Shown piece by piece: positions 1 through 8,346 of a stretch of DNA of 64,000 nucleotides. The first letter of the stretch is position 1; each line of letters starts with the position of its first letter. The DNA is taken from positions 1 to 64,000 of the forward strand of contig CBDIHL010000037.1 of the NCBI GenBank assembly GCA_965279125.1, in the 5' to 3' direction. This DNA comes from Dinoroseobacter sp965279125. Its GTDB lineage: Bacteria; Pseudomonadota; Alphaproteobacteria; Rhodobacterales; Rhodobacteraceae. A program made the translations under genes and the position numbers. The notes below the pieces were generated by a model. The model had not been told where the DNA came from. It saw nothing but the letters and a program-made list of their open reading frames with translations, and did no database searches.

Positions 1-59
1 AGGACGAGGACGACAACGGCGATGAGAAGGATGCCGGGAAGGCCGATATTGTTCAACAT
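1..59 (-). CDS. tatA: TatA, Sec-independent protein translocase subunit (5' end only)
   Basis: Only the first 19 codons lie in the window; the gene runs off the left edge. The translation MLNNIGLPGILLIAVVVLV is the typical alphaproteobacterial TatA N-terminus: a very short periplasmic segment followed by the single membrane helix. TatA forms the pore of the twin-arginine pathway that exports folded proteins. The ATG is preceded by GGAG seven bases upstream. Identification rests on this short stretch, but it is highly characteristic. Confidence 0.75.
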   Translation of the reverse strand, partial: MLNNIGLPGILLIAVVVLV

Positions 60-177
60 GGGTAGGCTCCGCAAAATAGGTCTTTGAGGTCAGGCGTGTG
101 TGTCACGGACTTGATTGACGCCACCTAAGCGGTGTCACGTGGGATTTAAAAGACCCCAATCGCCTTGAACATACCAC

Positions 178-199
178 AACTGACAGTATTTTGTCAGTT
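178..199. promoter_or_regulatory. Perfect inverted repeat, likely operator of the adjacent HTH gene
   Basis: AACTGACA, a 6-base spacer, then TGTCAGTT form a perfect 8-base inverted repeat ending 20 bases before the ATG at 220. It lies between the divergent tatA start and the HTH gene. The position fits autoregulation by that HTH protein; this is inferred from placement only. Confidence 0.55.
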
Positions 200-219
200 A
201 CCCGGTTCTTGGAGAGAGC

Positions 220-573
220 ATGAAACGCGACCGCCGTCTTTATGACCTTGTCCAGATCATGTGCGACGGGCAATTGCATACCGCGTCAGAACTGGCGACG
301 AGTTTGGGTGTGTCCGACCGCACCATTTGGCGGGATATGAGCGTCATGGCCGCCAGTGGTATCCCTGTGGAAGGGGAGCGCGGCTTGGGCTATATTTTAC
401 GATCCGCGCTGGTACTGCCGCCCACGATGCTCACGGCGGCGGAGCTGGAAGCAACTGTGTCGGGCCTGCGCCGAGAAGTGTTGGTCGGCGACGAGGTGCA
501 TGCACGGGCCGCGCGGTCTATGCTGGACAAGCTGGCAACACTGCTGCCGCAGGCTGGGATTGAGGTCCCGTGA
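220..573 (+). CDS. Short helix-turn-helix transcriptional regulator (HTH_11/YafY-like N-terminal half)
   Basis: A 117-residue protein. Residues 1-60 form a DeoR/HTH_11-type winged helix: RLYDLVQIM, then ASELATSLGVSDRTIWRDM, then GIPVEGERGLGYIL. This matches the N-terminus of YafY-family regulators. The remaining roughly 55 residues are an alpha-helical tail; the WYL ligand-sensing domain of full-length members (about 230 residues) is absent. A palindrome sits just upstream and GGAGAG precedes the ATG. It is probably a local repressor; no regulated gene other than itself can be proposed from the window. Confidence 0.75.
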   Translation: MKRDRRLYDLVQIMCDGQLHTASELATSLGVSDRTIWRDMSVMAASGIPVEGERGLGYILRSALVLPPTMLTAAELEATVSGLRREVLVGDEVHARAARSMLDKLATLLPQAGIEVP

Positions 574-659
574 GTGCGATAGGTGGTTAACCGTTTGGTA
601 AGGCTTGGGTTGTAGGCAGCGGGCATGCACGCTCAAATTCATAAAGCACTTTAGTTTTT

Positions 660-704
660 CGATTATTCGCAGAATAATCGGTACAAATTTTTCTGCGAAA
701 AATT
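660..704. repeat. Paired-palindrome intergenic element (type 1)
   Basis: Two hairpins in tandem. CGATTATTC-GCA-GAATAATCG occupies 660-680 with 9-base arms; AATTTTTC-TGC-GAAAAATT occupies 686-704 with 8-base arms. The element sits in the 192-base gap between the convergent ends of the HTH gene (573) and the ABC ATPase (766). It has the same two-hairpin architecture as the elements near 47.1, 54.4 and 61.9 kb but a different sequence. It may act as a bidirectional terminator. Confidence 0.6.
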
Positions 705-765
705 GTGTAACCTCAGCCGTTAAAAATCCGTTAAAACGCTGCGATTTTCTGCACCCCGACCAACC

Positions 766-1860
766 CTACCGCACTGGAAATACGTAGCACCTGTCGCGCC
801 TGATCGACAGCCAAAGCGCCATGCCCGCCTTTGGCAAGAACACCGCCGGCACCGTTGCCTTCAGGATAGAGCCATCGGCATCCATCTTGAACTCCACAAG
901 GCTTTCACGCCCCATGAATCGCGCACGTTGCACCACGCCGCGCGCGGGCGTGCCATCAACCGGCGTCGGGCGCGGTCCGGCTCCGGCGCGATCAAAGTCG
1001 ATGCGGATATGTTGCGGGCGGATCAAAATCTCGACCTCCTGCCCATCTGGCACCCCCGGTGCCAGGAACTGGCCAAAGGGTGTGTCGGTCAAGGCCCCAT
1101 GCACGGTTCCGCGCACCGTGTTCACTTCCGAGAAGAACGCCGCCGCCGCCCGGTCCACCGGCGTGTTATAAACGTTGTAAGGGGCCCCCTGCTGAACAAT
1201 CCTGCCGCCCCGCATCAGGGCCACCTGATCGGCCATGCGCATCGCCTCGTCCGGCTCGTGCGTGACCAGCAAAACGGCTGTGCCTTCGTCCTTGAGGATG
1301 CTCAGCGTCTCGTCTCGGATGCCGTCCCGCAACCGGTTGTCGAGGCCCGAGAATGGCTCGTCCATCAACATCACTTTCGGGCGCGGCGCGACCGCACGGG
1401 CCAAGGCCACGCGCTGCTGCTCTCCCCCCGACAACTGATGCGGGAACTTGTTCTGATACCCCGCCAGCCCCACCCGTTCGAGCAATTCGCCCACTCGCGC
1501 CTGCCGCTCGAGCTTTGTTCCCGCAACGCCAAAGCCGATATTGCCCGCAACGCTCAGATGCGGAAACAGCGCAAAGTCCTGAAACATCAAGCCGACCGAG
1601 CGCGCTTCCGGCGGCAGATGAATGTCATCCGCAGAGACCATCTGCCCGTCCACAATTACCGTGCCCGATGTTTGCTGCTCGACCCCCGCGATGATCCGCA
1701 AGGTGGTGGACTTGCCGCATCCGGAGGGGCCCAGCAGGCACGTCACCTGCCCCGGCCGGATCGCCAGAGAGACATGGCTGACCACCTCGCGCCCGTCGAA
1801 AGAGCGGCACAGATCCGTCACTTCCAGGCGCGGTTGCAATATGGGGGTGTCGAGCGGCAC
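766..1860 (-). CDS. ABC transporter ATP-binding protein, Fe3+/polyamine importer type (FbpC/PotA-like)
   Basis: Nucleotide-binding subunit of an importer, 364 residues. Walker A GPSGCGKST is near residue 44, followed by a Q-loop (MFQDFALFPHL), signature LSGGEQQRVALARA, Walker B VMLMDEPFSGLD and the H-loop THEPDEA. The C-terminal ~110 residues look like a TOBE/OB regulatory domain, as in FbpC and PotA. No permease or binding protein is adjacent, so the substrate is unknown. The start is a GTG with no convincing ribosome-binding site, so the first few residues are uncertain. Confidence 0.85.
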   Translation of the reverse strand: MPLDTPILQPRLEVTDLCRSFDGREVVSHVSLAIRPGQVTCLLGPSGCGKSTTLRIIAGVEQQTSGTVIVDGQMVSADDIHLPPEARSVGLMFQDFALFPHLSVAGNIGFGVAGTKLERQARVGELLERVGLAGYQNKFPHQLSGGEQQRVALARAVAPRPKVMLMDEPFSGLDNRLRDGIRDETLSILKDEGTAVLLVTHEPDEAMRMADQVALMRGGRIVQQGAPYNVYNTPVDRAAAAFFSEVNTVRGTVHGALTDTPFGQFLAPGVPDGQEVEILIRPQHIRIDFDRAGAGPRPTPVDGTPARGVVQRARFMGRESLVEFKMDADGSILKATVPAVFLPKAGMALWLSIRRDRCYVFPVR

Positions 1861-1947
1861 GGGCGTTTAATGTCCGATCAAATCTATCGGGTTTCAAACC
1901 TGCTACCAGCGCCCTCCGCGCGGCGCAAGCCTTGGCGGAAGCGGGAA

Positions 1948-1971
1948 GCGCGCGGAAAAAAGCCCGCGCGC
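1948..1971 (-). terminator. GC-rich hairpin downstream of the SDR gene
   Basis: GCGCGCGG (1948-1955) pairs with CCGCGCGC (1964-1971) around an A-rich 8-base loop, 21 bases past the SDR stop codon. There is no T run, so factor-independent termination is uncertain. Confidence 0.35.
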
Positions 1972-1992
1972 GCCCAGATGTCATCGCACAGC

Positions 1993-2772
1993 TTAGATCG
2001 TCGCGTTCGTCCCGCCGCCATCCAGCAAGATGTTCTGGCCGACGATAAAGCCCGCATGGACCGAGCACAGGAAGGCACACATTGCACCGAACTCTTCGCG
2101 GGTGCCGTAGCGCCCTGCCGGGATCGTCTTGAAACGGTTCTCGCGCGCCTGCTCCATACTAATGCCCTGCGCTTTGGACACGCCCCCATCGAGCATATCG
2201 GCCCGGTCGGTCGCATGAATGCCCGGCAGCATGTTGTTGACCGTGACGCCAGATCCCGCGACCTGCCGCGCAGTTCCAGCCACATAGCCCGTCAGTCCTG
2301 TGCGCGCCGCGTTGGACAGACCCAGCGCCGGGATCGGGGCTTTGACCGATTGCGAGGTGATGTTGACGACCCGGCCCCAGCCTTGATCCATCATTCCGGG
2401 CAATTGCGCTTTCATCAACGCAATCGGGGTCAGCATGTTGGCGTCGAGCGCTTTGATAAAATCATCGCGGTCCCAGTCGGACCACAGGCCCGGAGGGGGG
2501 CCGCCCGCATTGGTCACAAGGATATCGACCTGACCTGCCGCATCCAGCACCAGAGCACGCCCCTCATCAGAGGTTACATCCGCCGCAACCGCCGTGACAG
2601 AAACACCATGTGCCGCGCGGATAGCTTCTGCCGTGGCCTCCAGGGCGTCGGACCCGCGCCCGTTCAGCACCAGATCGACGCCAGCAGCAGCCAGCGCCTC
2701 GGCACACCCGCGCCCCAAACCTTTGGATGAGGCGCAAACCAAAGCGCGCTTACCGGAAATCCCGAGATCCAT
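1993..2772 (-). CDS. SDR-family NAD(P)-dependent oxidoreductase
   Basis: Classical short-chain dehydrogenase of about 259 residues. The cofactor motif is GKRALVCASSKGLG, a TGxxxGxG variant with CASSKGLG. The NAG-equivalent is VTNAGGPPPG, with a catalytic serine in VVNITSQSVK. The usual YxxxK is replaced by LSNAARTG, in which N occupies the Tyr position, a pattern seen in a divergent SDR subgroup near beta-ketoacyl reductases. The C-terminus GQNILLDGGGTNATI is typical. The ATG at 2772 is preferred over the longer frame because GGGAGAGG lies directly upstream. The substrate is unknown. Confidence 0.85.
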   Translation of the reverse strand: MDLGISGKRALVCASSKGLGRGCAEALAAAGVDLVLNGRGSDALEATAEAIRAAHGVSVTAVAADVTSDEGRALVLDAAGQVDILVTNAGGPPPGLWSDWDRDDFIKALDANMLTPIALMKAQLPGMMDQGWGRVVNITSQSVKAPIPALGLSNAARTGLTGYVAGTARQVAGSGVTVNNMLPGIHATDRADMLDGGVSKAQGISMEQARENRFKTIPAGRYGTREEFGAMCAFLCSVHAGFIVGQNILLDGGGTNATI

Positions 2773-3106
2773 GAAACCTCTCCCTTTTTGACATTGTTTG
2801 GCCTCAGTTAGCACCGCACTCGGCGCGCGACCACGCCGAATCGCCAGTTTTTTGGGCCGGGCCGGGTGCTGCCCGATCCCGTCACTGCCGCGCTTGTGCG
2901 AACAAATATGACCCCCGCCACAGATTGTCCTTCTTCAGACGACAATTTGGCCGAATTGGCCGGTCACATTAGGGGCACTGCTAAGCCTCTGATACCAAAC
3001 AGTGGCTCGGTGGTGGGGCGCGATTGGCAGGGCATAAAACCCAAAGGCTGGAAATCTCGTCTTAACGGTTTTGTGCGTAAGCCAAGTGTATGAGGTTCGA
3101 TAAGCC
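2773..3106. other. Intergenic region, no gene seen
   Basis: 334 bases between the divergent SDR and Hint genes. It must hold both promoters, but I see no convincing conserved reading frame, palindrome or RNA structure. Confidence 0.5.
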
Positions 3107-4117
3107 ATGTCCCGCGAGATGTCTCACTCCGCAACGGCCCGTCACGTGTTGACGGTGTATGATGCAAACGCGTTCCGATGCTCGGGCGGGGTCAATCGCG
3201 GTGAAGCGCTCGAATTGTCCGACACCTTATGCCTCGGCGACAGCTACCGCCTGGACCTTGAGGCCGATCCGCTGCGCATCGAATTGCTCGGCCCGGATTT
3301 TCGCGATCCTGAGACAACCGGCTACCGCCTCGCCAACGCGCCCGAGATCGAGGTGGAGCTTGGACCGACCCTGACGATGATGACCGAAAGCGGTGGTCTG
3401 ACCACAATGCGCAGCCTGCTGATCGCGGATGACAGCTTCTTGTTGCCTCTGGGGGCGGTCGATCTGTTCGCCCCGCACACAATTATCGCCGAAGCGCCTG
3501 ATCGCGCACCCTTGCCCTTGGCCGACCCAACCTGCCTTGCCTTCACGCGCGGGACACGGATTGCCACCCAAGACGGTCGATTGGTGGCCATCGAGGACCT
3601 CAAACCCGCCGACAAACTGCTGACCCGCGCGGGTCGCGCCGCCTCTGTGCGCGCCGTTTTGCACGAAACCGTGCCCGCGATTGGCCGCGCCACCCGCGTT
3701 GTGATCCGCGAAGGGGCCTTTGCCAACGAGACCGAGCTTGTGGTCGCCGCCGATCACCGCCTCTATGTTCCCGCGCGCCGCAGCGATCTCGACCCCAACG
3801 GTCCCGACCGGATGGAGCCTGCGATCAAGCTGGTCAACGGACTGACCGTGACAGCGGATGCGGGGGGGCGAACCGAATATTTCCAAGTGCTGCTCGACCA
3901 ACATGAAGTGATCTACGCCGAAGGGATCCCGTGCGAGAGCTTCCTTCTGACCAGTGCCACGCGCGCCGGCCTGAGCGACACACTTAGCGAGCAAGTTGCC
4001 GCCAGCGGCGTCACTGAAATGCACACGCCGCATCCCGCAAGCCTGCCTCCGTCGCTGCGCCCACGGGCCAAAGCACCGATCCTAGCAGAAAAACAGGCAA
4101 TTCCGCCCGCCGTTTGA
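3107..4117 (+). CDS. Hint-domain (Hint_2) protein
   Basis: 336 residues. The central-to-C-terminal part carries a Hedgehog/intein-type Hint_2 fold. It begins at PTCLAFTRGTRIATQDG (around residue 142), followed by VAIEDLKPADKLLT, the conserved VVAADHRLYVP block, and a later FQVLLDQHEVIYAEG ending in ESFLLT. These motifs define the family of Hint proteins abundant in roseobacters. The cysteine in PTCLAFTRG is the expected autoprocessing residue. The N-terminal ~140 residues have no recognisable domain. Such proteins are often surface or secreted, but no signal peptide is visible. Function is unknown. Confidence 0.8.
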   Translation: MSREMSHSATARHVLTVYDANAFRCSGGVNRGEALELSDTLCLGDSYRLDLEADPLRIELLGPDFRDPETTGYRLANAPEIEVELGPTLTMMTESGGLTTMRSLLIADDSFLLPLGAVDLFAPHTIIAEAPDRAPLPLADPTCLAFTRGTRIATQDGRLVAIEDLKPADKLLTRAGRAASVRAVLHETVPAIGRATRVVIREGAFANETELVVAADHRLYVPARRSDLDPNGPDRMEPAIKLVNGLTVTADAGGRTEYFQVLLDQHEVIYAEGIPCESFLLTSATRAGLSDTLSEQVAASGVTEMHTPHPASLPPSLRPRAKAPILAEKQAIPPAV

Positions 4118-4221
4118 GCCGCGCCCATCCGGATCACGCGGCCCAGGGGTCAATGCGCCCATAGCAAGACACCTCCATCGCGCCGATTGCACCGCCTTGC
4201 GCGCCCGTTTATATCGCGCCC

Positions 4222-5829
4222 ATGTTAGACACCGCTTCAAACCGTCCCGCCCTGCCGCCCGAAATTGCGCGGCGGCGCACCTTTGCCATCATCTCCCACC
4301 CTGATGCGGGCAAAACGACCTTGACCGAAAAGTTCCTCCTATTTGGGGGCGCGATCCAAATGGCGGGCCAAGTGCGTGCCAAGGGCGAGGCGCGGCGCAC
4401 GCGCTCGGACTTCATGGCAATGGAGAAAGATCGCGGGATCTCGGTGTCGGCCTCGGCGATGTCCTTTGATTTCAAGGAGTTCCGCTTCAATCTGGTGGAT
4501 ACGCCCGGGCATAGCGACTTCTCCGAAGACACCTACCGCACCCTCACCGCCGTCGACGCCGCCGTCATGGTGATCGACGGGGCAAAAGGCGTGGAAAGCC
4601 AGACCCAGAAGCTGTTTGAGGTCTGCCGATTGCGTGACCTGCCCATCCTGACATTTTGTAATAAAATGGACCGCGAAAGCCGGGATGTTTTTGAAATTAT
4701 TGACGAAATTCAGGAAAATCTCGCTATTGACGTCACCCCTGCCAGTTGGCCCATCGGCATCGGCGCAGAGTTCATGGGCTGCTACGATCTGCTGCGCGAT
4801 CGGCTAGAGTTGATGGACCGCGCGGACCGCAACAAGGTGGCCGACAGTATTGCCATCGAAGGGCTCGACGACCCCAAATTGGCGGAACATGTGCCGCCGC
4901 ATTTGCTGGATAAACTGCTCGAAGAAATCGAGATGGCGCGCGAATTGATGCCCAAGCTTGATCCACAAGCCGTGCTCGAAGGGCATATGACACCGATCTG
5001 GTTCGGCTCTGCGATTAACTCTTTCGGGGTGCGCGAGTTGATGAACGGGATTTCCGATTTCGGACCCGAGCCCCAACCCCAAGCGGCCGAGCCTCGCCAT
5101 ATTTCCCCGGACGAATCAAAGGTTTCAGGCTTCGTTTTCAAAGTCCAAGCCAATATGGACCCCAAGCACCGTGACCGCGTGGCCTTCGTGCGCCTGTGTT
5201 CTGGCCACTTCTCGCGCGGGATGAAATTAACCCATGTGCGGGCGAAAAAGCAGATGGCGATCTCGAACCCGGTGATGTTCCTGGCCGCCGATCGCGAATT
5301 GGCCGAGGAGGCCTGGGCGGGCGATATCATCGGCATCCCAAACCACGGCCAATTGCGCATCGGCGACGCGCTGACGGAGGGCGAAGCGCTGCGCATCACG
5401 GGCATTCCCAGCTTCGCGCCTGAGCTTTTGCAAACCTGCCGTGCGGGCGATCCGATGAAAGCCAAGCATCTGGATAAAGCCTTGATGCAATTCGCCGAAG
5501 AAGGGGCCGCAAAGGTCTTCAAACCGATGATGGGCTCCGGTTTCATCGTTGGGGTCGTCGGCGCGTTGCAGTTCGAAGTGCTCGCCAGCCGGATCGAGCT
5601 GGAATACGGCCTGCCCGTCCGGTTCGAGCCCTCACAATTCACCTCCGCCCGCTGGATCGCCGGGCCGAAGCTGGAAATGGACAAACTGGTTAATATCAAC
5701 AAACAACACATTGCCTATGACAATGACGGCGATCCGGTTTTTCTGACGCGTTTACAATGGGATATCGACCGGATCGAGCGGGACTACCCCGAGTTAACCT
5801 TGTCGGCCACAAAAGAGATGATGGTTTAA
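4222..5829 (+). CDS. prfC: Peptide chain release factor 3
   Basis: GTPase that recycles RF1/RF2 from the ribosome after peptide release. It is 535 residues, the usual family length. G1 is SHPDAGKTTLTEKFL near residue 25, G3 is DTPGHSDFSEDTYR and G4 is NKMDRES. Domain II (HRDRVAFVRLCSGHFSRGMKL) and the C-terminal LQFEVL region follow. RF3 is distinguished from EF-G by the VFKVQANMDPKHRDR stretch and the C-terminal RWIAGP. It stands alone, not in an obvious operon. Confidence 0.95.
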   Translation: MLDTASNRPALPPEIARRRTFAIISHPDAGKTTLTEKFLLFGGAIQMAGQVRAKGEARRTRSDFMAMEKDRGISVSASAMSFDFKEFRFNLVDTPGHSDFSEDTYRTLTAVDAAVMVIDGAKGVESQTQKLFEVCRLRDLPILTFCNKMDRESRDVFEIIDEIQENLAIDVTPASWPIGIGAEFMGCYDLLRDRLELMDRADRNKVADSIAIEGLDDPKLAEHVPPHLLDKLLEEIEMARELMPKLDPQAVLEGHMTPIWFGSAINSFGVRELMNGISDFGPEPQPQAAEPRHISPDESKVSGFVFKVQANMDPKHRDRVAFVRLCSGHFSRGMKLTHVRAKKQMAISNPVMFLAADRELAEEAWAGDIIGIPNHGQLRIGDALTEGEALRITGIPSFAPELLQTCRAGDPMKAKHLDKALMQFAEEGAAKVFKPMMGSGFIVGVVGALQFEVLASRIELEYGLPVRFEPSQFTSARWIAGPKLEMDKLVNINKQHIAYDNDGDPVFLTRLQWDIDRIERDYPELTLSATKEMMV

Positions 5830-5863
5830 CCCTTCGGTAACGTATCGGTGCCAGTCTTGGCGC

Positions 5864-6355
5864 ATGTGGCGAATTTTGCTCTTTCCGATGCTTCTCGCGG
5901 GATGCTTTACGGCCCCCGGATCAGCTGTGATGCGATCTCAGGTGACCAGTTTGTCTGGGGTCGTCTCTGAAACCGCCCCTGTGGCCAATCACCCCCATCA
6001 CGTCATCATCGCCCGCACCATGATCGTCAGCGGCAAGGATCCTCCGGTCTATGCGGTCCGGTTCGGCAAAACCCATGACGGTGTGCATCCTGGTTTGCGC
6101 CTGACATCGGCATGGGCCGGTGGGCGCGAACTGCCCTACCGCGCTGCACGGCGCGCGACCGCCTTTTGTCTGGACCGGAGGTGCAGCGCGCGGGAGATCG
6201 GCAAACTCTTCGTGACCCAGACGGCCTTCGAGGCGCTCGCGGAAAGCGGGCTGAAGGCGCGGCTGCTTGGTCCGGATGGGGCCATTGATGTCGAAGTGCC
6301 ATCTGAGCTTTTTGCGCAATCTCTGCACCTTGCCGCGCTGCAGCGGCAAGATTGA
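5864..6355 (+). CDS. Putative lipoprotein of unknown function
   Basis: 163 residues. The N-terminus MWRILLFPMLLAGCFTAPG has a basic residue, a hydrophobic stretch and a lipobox (LLAGC), so it is predicted to be a lipidated, membrane-anchored protein. Two further cysteines occur in CLDRRCSAREIGK. I recognise no family. It starts 34 bases after prfC. Confidence 0.6.
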   Translation: MWRILLFPMLLAGCFTAPGSAVMRSQVTSLSGVVSETAPVANHPHHVIIARTMIVSGKDPPVYAVRFGKTHDGVHPGLRLTSAWAGGRELPYRAARRATAFCLDRRCSAREIGKLFVTQTAFEALAESGLKARLLGPDGAIDVEVPSELFAQSLHLAALQRQD

Positions 6356-6480
6356 CCCATCGCGCGTTCTGACCTATAGGTTGCATACTCCAATCGAGGG
6401 GTTCGCCGCAGGGGCGCTTAAGGCTTGCGTCCTATATTCCGAAGGCCCGACCCGAAGTCCGGCCCAATACATGGACGCAT

Positions 6481-7968
6481 ATGACCACTTTTGCAGACCT
6501 GAACCTTGATCCAAAGGTTCTGAAGGCCATCGCCGACACCGGCTACGAAAACCCAACACCTATTCAGGCAGGCGCTATTCCGCACGCGCTCAACGGCCGG
6601 GACGTTTTGGGCATCGCTCAGACGGGAACAGGCAAGACCGCGAGCTTTACGCTGCCGACGATCACCTTGCTGCGCAAGGGCCGCGCGCGGGCACGGATGC
6701 CCCGCAGCCTTGTGCTCGCCCCAACGCGCGAACTGGCGGCACAAGTGGCCGAGAATTTCGACGCCTATGCAAAATACACCAAACTAACCAAGGCTTTGCT
6801 GATCGGTGGTGTGTCGTTCAAAGAACAAGACGCAGCCATCGACAAAGGCGTGGATGTGCTGATTGCGACGCCGGGCCGCCTTCTCGATCATTTTGAGCGC
6901 GGTAAATTGCTGCTCACGGGCGTGCAGATCATGGTCGTGGACGAAGCCGACCGTATGCTCGACATGGGCTTTATCCCGGATATCGAGAAGATTTTCCAGC
7001 TTACGCCCTTCACGCGCCAAACGCTGTTCTTCTCGGCAACAATGGCCCCCGAGATCGAGCGGATTACAAACACGTTCCTGAGCAACCCAGCAAAAATCGA
7101 AGTCGCACGTGCAGCCACGACCAGCGAGAACATCACGCAAGGCGTGGTCATGTTCAAAGGCAGCCGCCGTGATCGCCAGCCAACCGAAAAACGCTCACTG
7201 CTCCGCGCCCTGATCGAAACCGAAGCAGAAAAGTGCAAAAACGCGATCATCTTCTGCAACCGCAAGGTCGACGTTGATATTGTTGCGAAATCGCTCAAGA
7301 AATACGGCCTCGACGCGGCCCCGATCCACGGCGATCTGGAACAATCCCAGCGCATGAAAACCCTTGATGGGTTCCGCGATGGCACTTTGCGGTTCCTCGT
7401 CGCCTCCGATGTGGCGGCGCGCGGCCTCGACATTCCCGATGTCAGCCACGTCTTCAATTTCGACGTTCCCAGCCACGCCGAAGATTATGTGCACCGGATC
7501 GGGCGCACGGGTCGCGCAGGCAAGAAGGGGACGACGATGATGATCTGCGTCCCTTCGGATGAAAAGAACCTCGAAGATATCGAGCGTTTGGTAAAGCAGC
7601 CGATTCCCCGCTTGGACAACCCCATGGGTGCCCAGGCCCCCGCATCGCCAGAGCCACTGCCCGAGGCCGAAGAAACCGCGCCGCGCCGCACCTCGCGTGG
7701 AGGATCTCGCAGCCGTCGCAAGCCGGCGGAAGACAAGGCGCAAGCGGCCCCGACACCCGAGGCCCCGGTCGAAGTCGCAAAAGCTGCGGATACACCGACA
7801 CCTGAGACCGCGCAAAAGCCCGAGCCGCCCCGTGAAGAGCGTCCGCGCCGCGAGCGTGGTGGCCGAGGCCGCAACCAGCGCGAAGATCGCGGACCGAAGA
7901 TTGTAGGCATGGGCGAGCATGTCCCGACCTTTATCGCCAAAAGCTTCGAAGACCGGATGATCAGCTAA
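6481..7968 (+). CDS. DEAD-box ATP-dependent RNA helicase, RhlE type
   Basis: 495 residues. The Q motif is YENPTPIQAGAIP, motif I AQTGTGKT, Ia PTRELAAQ, Ib TPGRLLDHF, II VDEADRML, III FSATM, and VI HRIGRTGRAG. Spacing fits the RhlE/DeaD group. After about residue 385 comes a low-complexity tail rich in Pro, Glu, Ala and Arg (for example PRREERPRRERGGRGRN-type segments), usually an RNA-contacting region. The likely role is RNA unwinding in ribosome assembly or decay at low temperature. Confidence 0.92.
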   Translation: MTTFADLNLDPKVLKAIADTGYENPTPIQAGAIPHALNGRDVLGIAQTGTGKTASFTLPTITLLRKGRARARMPRSLVLAPTRELAAQVAENFDAYAKYTKLTKALLIGGVSFKEQDAAIDKGVDVLIATPGRLLDHFERGKLLLTGVQIMVVDEADRMLDMGFIPDIEKIFQLTPFTRQTLFFSATMAPEIERITNTFLSNPAKIEVARAATTSENITQGVVMFKGSRRDRQPTEKRSLLRALIETEAEKCKNAIIFCNRKVDVDIVAKSLKKYGLDAAPIHGDLEQSQRMKTLDGFRDGTLRFLVASDVAARGLDIPDVSHVFNFDVPSHAEDYVHRIGRTGRAGKKGTTMMICVPSDEKNLEDIERLVKQPIPRLDNPMGAQAPASPEPLPEAEETAPRRTSRGGSRSRRKPAEDKAQAAPTPEAPVEVAKAADTPTPETAQKPEPPREERPRRERGGRGRNQREDRGPKIVGMGEHVPTFIAKSFEDRMIS

Positions 7969-7990
7969 CCTATTGTCGTGATGACAAAAA

Positions 7991-8014
7991 AGGGCGGCGC
8001 GATTGCGCCGCCCT
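7991..8014. terminator. Bidirectional intrinsic terminator
   Basis: AGGGCGGCGC-GATT-GCGCCGCCCT, a perfect 10-base stem. It has a T run on the minus-strand exit (six A on the plus strand at 7986-7991) and TTT on the plus exit. It lies between the convergent helicase gene and the end of the nuo-birA-coaX-rnj operon. Confidence 0.85.
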
Positions 8015-8022
8015 TTGCATGT

Positions 8023-8346
8023 CTAGCGCGCAGATGCCTTATCCAGCATCCACCATGTCAACAGCCCCTGCCCCACCAGCGCCAAGGGCGCAGTGATATA
8101 GACCGTCAACTGTAGCAAAGGGCTGAGCGGACCGCCGCAAACAGGTGCCGCCGCACCGCTTGGGTCTTGCACGCATCCCCAAAGCGCGTCAGCAACCAAC
8201 GCACCCAGCATCAGAACGCCCAACGCACTGATAATCCAGACAAATCGCACGCGCCCCGTCGTCGAGGCCAGCCATAACATTGCGCCGATTCCGACCAGCC
8301 ACAGGGTCAACGGCAAGCCGACCCCGTAGAGAAACAGGTTGCCCAT
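8023..8346 (-). CDS. Small membrane protein, unknown
   Basis: 107 residues with about three hydrophobic helices: LTLWLVGIGAMLWLAS, WIISALGVLMLGALVA and a C-terminal VYITAPLALVGQGLLTWW. A loop between helices 2 and 3 contains two cysteines. Its ATG directly abuts the rnj stop codon, so it is the last gene of the long operon. No family recognised. Confidence 0.65.
   Translation of the reverse strand: MGNLFLYGVGLPLTLWLVGIGAMLWLASTTGRVRFVWIISALGVLMLGALVADALWGCVQDPSGAAAPVCGGPLSPLLQLTVYITAPLALVGQGLLTWWMLDKASAR

Noticed and set aside
928..2730. 600-codon open frame on the plus strand
   Set aside because: It runs antisense across the ABC ATPase and SDR genes and is Arg/Gln/His-rich, as expected for a GC-rich shadow frame.
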